A stretch of 54,726 nt of DNA from Propionibacteriaceae bacterium. Lineage in GTDB: Bacteria > Actinomycetota > Actinomycetes > Propionibacteriales > Propionibacteriaceae. Under the pieces are notes generated by a model. That model was not told the origin of the DNA and searched no databases. It was given only the letters and a program-made list of their open reading frames with translations. Of this stretch, positions 50,826 to 54,726 are shown one piece after another; position 1 is the stretch's first letter, and each line of letters starts with the position of its first letter. The stretch is from positions 1 to 54,726 of the forward strand of contig JAPUEI010000077.1 in NCBI GenBank assembly GCA_027492675.1, given 5' to 3'. Made by a program: the position numbers and the translations under genes.

Positions 50826-52706
50826 TCACAAAGCCGCGGCCTCGCCGGTGGAGATCAGCAGCAGCTCCTTGCGACGGGCCTCCAGCGCGATCATCGAGCT
50901 GAACATCTGGTTGTACGCCGTCTCGTCGGTCACCGGGTTGGTGCGCTGCAGCTTCGACTTCAACGTGGTGATGAGGTGGATGACCTTGAGGAGACGCAAC
51001 TTGGCCATGTACTCCAGCGCGTACTGGCGGGTGACGGCGATCGGATGGGGCTCGACGGCCAGCCGTACCGCCAACTGCGTGAGCGCGTCGTCGTCCAGCG
51101 CGTCGATGATCCGATGGGACCATTCGGTTGCCGGGACGCCCACCGGCGACTGCGGGGCGATGGCCGCGAACAACGCGCGGTACGCCGGATGTGAGTAGTC
51201 GTCGGGAGTGGCTCCGTGCCATGACGCGTCGAACGCCTCGGGGTTCTGCAGCACCAGCTTGAGCGTGTCCCGCTCGATCGTCAGCCTGCGGTCGCTCGGG
51301 TCGGGCAGCTCGTACGTCACCAGCGCTCCCTGGGCGGCGTCGTCGGGGGGCGGAGTGGCCGGGGCCTGCGGCGAACGCGGGTCCGGTGTCCGGCGTCCCG
51401 AGGCCTTGCTGACCTCCTTGCGCACGTCCTCCACGTCGGCGCCCAGCATCGTGGCGAGCTCGCGGACATAGCCGGAGACCAGCGAGCTGTCGCGGATGGA
51501 CGAGACCAGCGGAGCCGCCTCACGCAGCGCTCCGAGTCGGCCGTCGACCCGGTCGAGGTCGTACTGGCGCAGGACGTTGTTCATGACGAAGCGATACAGC
51601 GGCTGCCGCTTGCCCACGAGCTCACGAACGGCGGCCTCGCCCTTCTGCAGCCGCAGGTCGCAGGGGTCGAGCCCGGACTCTTCCACCGCCACGTACGTCT
51701 GGGCCGCGAAGTGGTGGTCGCCCGAGAACACCTTGAGCGCCGCCTTCTGGCCGGCCGCGTCGCCGTCGAACGTGAACACGACCTCGCCGTGGAACGCATC
51801 GCCGCCGAGCAGCCGCTGGATGAGCCGCGCGTGCTCGTCACCGAAGGCTGTGCCGCAGGACGCGACGGCGGTGTCGACGCCGGAGACGTGCGCCGCCATG
51901 ACGTCGGTGTAGCCCTCGACGATCACCGCCTGGCTCTTCTTGCCGATGTTCGTACGGGCCATGTCCAGCCCGTACAGCACGTGCGACTTCTTGTAGACCG
52001 GCGTCTCGGGGGTGTTGAGGTACTTCGCCGGCATCCGGTCGTCGTCGAACAGCCGTCGGGCCCCGAAGCCCAGCACCATGCCGCCAGCGTCCTTGATCGG
52101 CCAGATCGCGCGCCCCTGGAAGAAGTCCCAGCTCCCTTGGCGCATCAGTCCGGCGCTGATCAGCTCGTCCTCCCGGAAGCCGCGACCGCGCAGGTGGGCG
52201 CCCAACGCCCGGCCCGACGTCGGTGCGAACCCCAGGCCGAACTTCTCGCAGATCTCTCGCCCGAACCCGCGGCCCTGCGCGAACTGCCGCGCGATCACGG
52301 CATCGGGGGTCAGCAACTGCTCGGCGAAGTACTCCGCCGCCGCCGCGTTGGCCTCGAGGATGCGCAGCCGACTGCCGGTCTGCTCCCGCTGGCCCGAGCC
52401 CTCGGTGTAGCGCAGCTGCACGCCGTACTTGTCGGCCAGGTGCTCCACAGCCTCCGCGAACGACAGGTTGTTGACCTTGCGAACGAACCCGATGACGTCT
52501 CCGGACTCTCCGCAGCCGAAGCAGTAGTAGAAGCCGCGCGACGGCGTCACCTGGAAGCTGGGCGTCTTCTCGTCGTGGAACGGGCACAGGCCCTTGAGCG
52601 AGCCGCCTCCGGCCGGCTTGAGGGCGACGTACGAGGAGATGACGTCGTCGATACGCGCACGATCGCGTACCTCCGCGATGTCCTCCTCGTTGATCAGCCC
52701 GGCCAC
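50826..52706 (-). CDS. dnaG: DNA primase
   Basis: The 626-aa primase makes RNA primers at the replication fork. It has the N-terminal CHC2 zinc-binding domain CPFHDEKTPSF followed by YYCFGCGESGD (residues ~40-70). The catalytic core has the EGYTD motif of the TOPRIM domain (VIVEGYTDVMAAH) and the metal-binding FTFDGDAAGQKAAL. The C-terminal ~150 residues form the helicase-binding domain. Length and domain order are normal for actinobacteria. Confidence 0.97.
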   Translation of the reverse strand: MAGLINEEDIAEVRDRARIDDVISSYVALKPAGGGSLKGLCPFHDEKTPSFQVTPSRGFYYCFGCGESGDVIGFVRKVNNLSFAEAVEHLADKYGVQLRYTEGSGQREQTGSRLRILEANAAAAEYFAEQLLTPDAVIARQFAQGRGFGREICEKFGLGFAPTSGRALGAHLRGRGFREDELISAGLMRQGSWDFFQGRAIWPIKDAGGMVLGFGARRLFDDDRMPAKYLNTPETPVYKKSHVLYGLDMARTNIGKKSQAVIVEGYTDVMAAHVSGVDTAVASCGTAFGDEHARLIQRLLGGDAFHGEVVFTFDGDAAGQKAALKVFSGDHHFAAQTYVAVEESGLDPCDLRLQKGEAAVRELVGKRQPLYRFVMNNVLRQYDLDRVDGRLGALREAAPLVSSIRDSSLVSGYVRELATMLGADVEDVRKEVSKASGRRTPDPRSPQAPATPPPDDAAQGALVTYELPDPSDRRLTIERDTLKLVLQNPEAFDASWHGATPDDYSHPAYRALFAAIAPQSPVGVPATEWSHRIIDALDDDALTQLAVRLAVEPHPIAVTRQYALEYMAKLRLLKVIHLITTLKSKLQRTNPVTDETAYNQMFSSMIALEARRKELLLISTGEAAAL

Positions 52707-52732
52707 GGCCCGAGTCTAGGACCAGTCGGGCG

Positions 52733-53722
52733 TCAGACCAGCGAGACCATCGAGCGCTCGGCCAAGGACCGACCCGCGGCCTCGGCCAGGAGCAGGGCCG
52801 CGCGACCGTCGGCGACCGAGGGAGACGGTGCCGTACCGGCCTCGATCGCGGTCACGAAGTGGTCCAGCTCGGCGGCGTACGCGGCGGCGTAGCGCTCGAG
52901 GAAGAAGGGCAGGTACGGGCCCGCGACGGAGGTGCCGGACGCCCCGTGGAACTGGACACCGGTGCTGCGCAGGTTCGTCGTCTCCAGGGTGCCCAGGGGG
53001 CCGAAGACCTCGATGCGCTGGTCGTAGCCGGCGGCGCACACCCGGCTGTTGAGGATCGTCGCCGTCGCACCCGTGGCCGACGTCAGCGTGAGCGCGCAGG
53101 TGTCGATGTCGCCGATGCCGCGGATGTCGTCGATGAACGCGTGCCCGCTCACGGAGATCTCCGCGATCTCGCCCAGCAGGAACCGCGCCATGTCGAGGTC
53201 GTGGATCGTCATGTCCTTGAAGATCCCACCGGAGCCGACCATGTACTGCGCGGGCGCGGCCGCGGGGTCCCGGCTGATGATCGTCACCTGCCGCAACTCG
53301 CCGACCTCCCCCGCGTCGAGGCGGGCCTTGAGCTCCAGCACGCCCGGATCGAAGCGACGGTTGAAGCCGACCATGACCCGGTGCTCCGAGCCACGGATAG
53401 CCTCGAGGCACTCGTCCACCCTTGCCACGGACAGGTCGACAGGCTTCTCGGTCAGCACGGCCTTCCCCGCTGCCACGGCGGCGATGATCTGGTCGACGTG
53501 GTACGCGGTCGGCGAGCCCACCACGACCGCGTCGACCGTGGGATCGGCGAAGACGTCCTGCACACTCTCAGTGGCCTGGGCCCCGACGCACGCCGCCAGA
53601 GCCGCCGCAGCACCCGGGACGGGATCGGCGACGAGCGCCACCTCGGCACGGGGATGCGCCAGGACGGTACGGGCGTGCACCTGTCCGATTCGACCTGCAC
53701 CGATGATGGCGAAGCGGAGCAT
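52733..53722 (-). CDS. iolG: Inositol 2-dehydrogenase-like Gfo/Idh/MocA oxidoreductase
   Basis: This 329-aa NAD-dependent dehydrogenase begins with MLRFAIIGAGRIGQVHARTV and has AVLTEKPVDL (catalytic Lys), MVGFNRRFDPG, and GIFKDMTIHDLDMARFLLGE with the Asp-His of the catalytic region. The TEKPVDLS, FNRRFD and MTIHDLDMARF combination is the wording typical of myo-inositol 2-dehydrogenases. Related polyol substrates cannot be excluded, and no other iol genes are in view. The frame opens to 53788, but ATG 53722 is the family start. A palindrome at 53769-53782 overlaps its promoter. Confidence 0.85.
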   Translation of the reverse strand: MLRFAIIGAGRIGQVHARTVLAHPRAEVALVADPVPGAAAALAACVGAQATESVQDVFADPTVDAVVVGSPTAYHVDQIIAAVAAGKAVLTEKPVDLSVARVDECLEAIRGSEHRVMVGFNRRFDPGVLELKARLDAGEVGELRQVTIISRDPAAAPAQYMVGSGGIFKDMTIHDLDMARFLLGEIAEISVSGHAFIDDIRGIGDIDTCALTLTSATGATATILNSRVCAAGYDQRIEVFGPLGTLETTNLRSTGVQFHGASGTSVAGPYLPFFLERYAAAYAAELDHFVTAIEAGTAPSPSVADGRAALLLAEAAGRSLAERSMVSLV

Positions 53723-53768
53723 GCGCTGACTCTTCTCTACGTGCCGAGGAGCCGCGAAAACCCCTCTA

Positions 53769-53782
53769 TATGTCCGGACATA
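53769..53782. promoter_or_regulatory. Perfect 14-bp palindrome upstream of iolG
   Basis: TATGTCCGGACATA is fully self-complementary and lies 47 bp before the iolG ATG. Read on the minus strand, a -10-like TATAGA (53770-53765) overlaps its end, so a bound repressor would block transcription. The style suggests a GntR- or LacI-family operator. Confidence 0.55.
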
Positions 53783-53840
53783 CCGCACTCTAGATCAGGA
53801 CCAAGTGGGGTGTCGACGGGACCCCTCGACGAGCACCGAA

Positions 53841-53881
53841 ATCCTGAGAGATTTGTGAGGACTCTCAGGATCACTTAGAGT
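53841..53881 (+). promoter_or_regulatory. rpfB promoter with palindromic operator
   Basis: The -35 TTGTGA (53853-53858) and -10 TAGAGT (53876-53881) are 17 bp apart, giving a start near 53888. The inverted repeat ATCCTGAGAG (53841-53850) / CTCTCAGGAT (53862-53871), 10-bp perfect arms with an 11-bp spacer, brackets the -35. A dimeric regulator could therefore silence or activate rpfB. I saw no cyclic-di-AMP riboswitch, which precedes some rpf genes. Confidence 0.65.
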
Positions 53882-53917
53882 GTGACCTTCCATGTTCCCG
53901 GAGAAGGACTCATCACC

Positions 53918-54726
53918 GTGCCCGTACCGAGAAAGTTCCTGATCATCGGCCTCGCCTCTGCCTTTGCGATTGGTGGCGCCGGAGTTGCCACCGCGGCCGC
54001 GCTCGACAAGGAGGTGACGGTCGCCGTCGACGGCCACACCGTCGTCGTCAAGGGTTACCTCAACACTGTCGGCGAGGCGCTCGCCAAGTCAGCGATCACG
54101 CTGGAGCAGAAGGACACCGTCATCCCGCAGGCCGACACCGCCCTGGCGGACGGCCAGACCATCACCGTCACCCGGGTCCGCGCCAAGCAGGTCTCCGTCG
54201 TCCACGACGGCACGACCGCCCCGGTCACCACCTACGAGACCACCGTGTCGGGCGCTCTGCGCGACGCCGGCGTGTCCGTCAGCTCCGACGACCGGGTCTC
54301 CCCCGGTCTCACCGACGTGATCACCGACGGCCAGTCCGTCACCGTGCAGCGCGTCACCGTCACGACCGTCGACACCACGGCCGCGATCGCCTACAGCACG
54401 AGCACCGTGAACGACGCCACCCTGACCAAGGGCACCAAGAAGGTCACCACGAAGGGCGTCGACGGCGTGAAGACGTCGACGTACAAGGTGGTCACCGTCG
54501 ACGGCGTCGAGGAGTCTCGCACGCTGGTCTCCGAGGCGGACACCACGGCCCCGGTCACGCAGGTCACCTCCGTCGGCACCAAGGTCACGGCGGCCCCCGC
54601 GACTGGCACGTACGTCCCCCCGACGGGCGGCGGAGCCATCAACCTGGCCAACGAGGCCATGTGGGACAGGGTCGCCAAGTGCGAGTCCGGCGGCAACTGG
54701 CACATCAACACCGGCAACGGCTACTA
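53918..54726 (+). CDS. rpfB: Resuscitation-promoting factor RpfB-like protein, C-terminus beyond the window
   Basis: The open frame runs from GTG 53918 to the right edge (269 codons). It begins with a signal peptide (VPVPRKFLIIGLASAFAIGG, cleavage near VATAA). Three DUF348 ubiquitin-like repeats follow (VTVAVDGHTVVVKGYLNTVG and two related). A G5-domain-like Thr/Val-rich stretch with KKVTTKGVDGVKTSTYKVVT comes next, and the start of the Rpf lytic transglycosylase domain, MWDRVAKCESGGNWHINTGN with the catalytic Glu in CESGG, is cut by the window end. RpfB-type enzymes cleave peptidoglycan and revive dormant cells in actinobacteria. AGAAGG lies about 10 nt before the start. Confidence 0.93.
   Translation, partial: MPVPRKFLIIGLASAFAIGGAGVATAAALDKEVTVAVDGHTVVVKGYLNTVGEALAKSAITLEQKDTVIPQADTALADGQTITVTRVRAKQVSVVHDGTTAPVTTYETTVSGALRDAGVSVSSDDRVSPGLTDVITDGQSVTVQRVTVTTVDTTAAIAYSTSTVNDATLTKGTKKVTTKGVDGVKTSTYKVVTVDGVEESRTLVSEADTTAPVTQVTSVGTKVTAAPATGTYVPPTGGGAINLANEAMWDRVAKCESGGNWHINTGNGY

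Overview
The window is 54.7 kb of high-GC DNA from an actinobacterium. The evidence is strong G/C preference at third codon positions, many GTG starts, pervasive ATGA/GTGA start-stop overlaps, several leaderless promoters, an RpfB-type resuscitation factor and frequent GTACG words. The order Propionibacteriales is my guess from overall style, not a demonstrated placement.

Layout. 1-6.9 kb: a truncated alpha/beta hydrolase, an oleate hydratase behind a TetR-type palindrome, a CBS-domain protein coupled to an ArsB/NhaD-type transporter, a TetR regulator and a ClC-type chloride transporter. 6.9-18.9 kb: a carbohydrate island with a CBM9-like protein, two MalG/MalF-like permeases, a solute-binding lipoprotein, a clan GH-A glycosidase and a DUF5107-TPR protein in one minus-strand operon, then an AraC regulator and a GH36 alpha-galactosidase preceded by a short leader ORF. 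The operon and the alpha-galactosidase carry near-duplicate promoters. 18.9-23.2 kb: small housekeeping or unknown genes, an aldo/keto reductase operon, a lipoprotein, an HNH endonuclease and a VOC protein, with two families of palindromic intergenic repeats. 23.5-31.6 kb: an asymmetric heterodimeric ABC exporter, a DUF559-type endonuclease gene (apparently frameshifted) between two 56-bp palindromic repeats, a DUF4386 membrane protein divergent from its TetR regulator, a pentapeptide-repeat protein, tRNA-Asn and an unknown protein.

31.6-40.2 kb: a ChvE/GguAB (MmsEAB)-type monosaccharide ABC importer with a ROK regulator, a Gfo/Idh/MocA dehydrogenase with a small monooxygenase-like partner, an EamA transporter and a catalytically eroded 2-hydroxyacid dehydrogenase homologue. 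40.2-48.7 kb: an operon of an unusually long NifJ-type 2-oxoacid:ferredoxin oxidoreductase with a fused C-terminal ferredoxin-like domain, a single-chain NfnB-NfnA-like flavoprotein, and a uracil-DNA-glycosylase-like protein. 48.9-54.7 kb: a YeiH-type membrane protein, a sigma-70 family factor, DNA primase, an inositol-2-dehydrogenase-like enzyme and the start of rpfB.

How the genes fit together. The sugar genes look like two independently controlled uptake modules: an AraC-controlled glycoside module and a ROK-controlled monosaccharide module. The NifJ and Nfn-like fusions would together move electrons from a 2-oxoacid through ferredoxin to NAD(P)H. The most unusual items are the duplicated leaderless promoter with its coupled leader ORF, the repeat-flanked endonuclease cassette, and the NifJ-ferredoxin/Nfn fusion pair.
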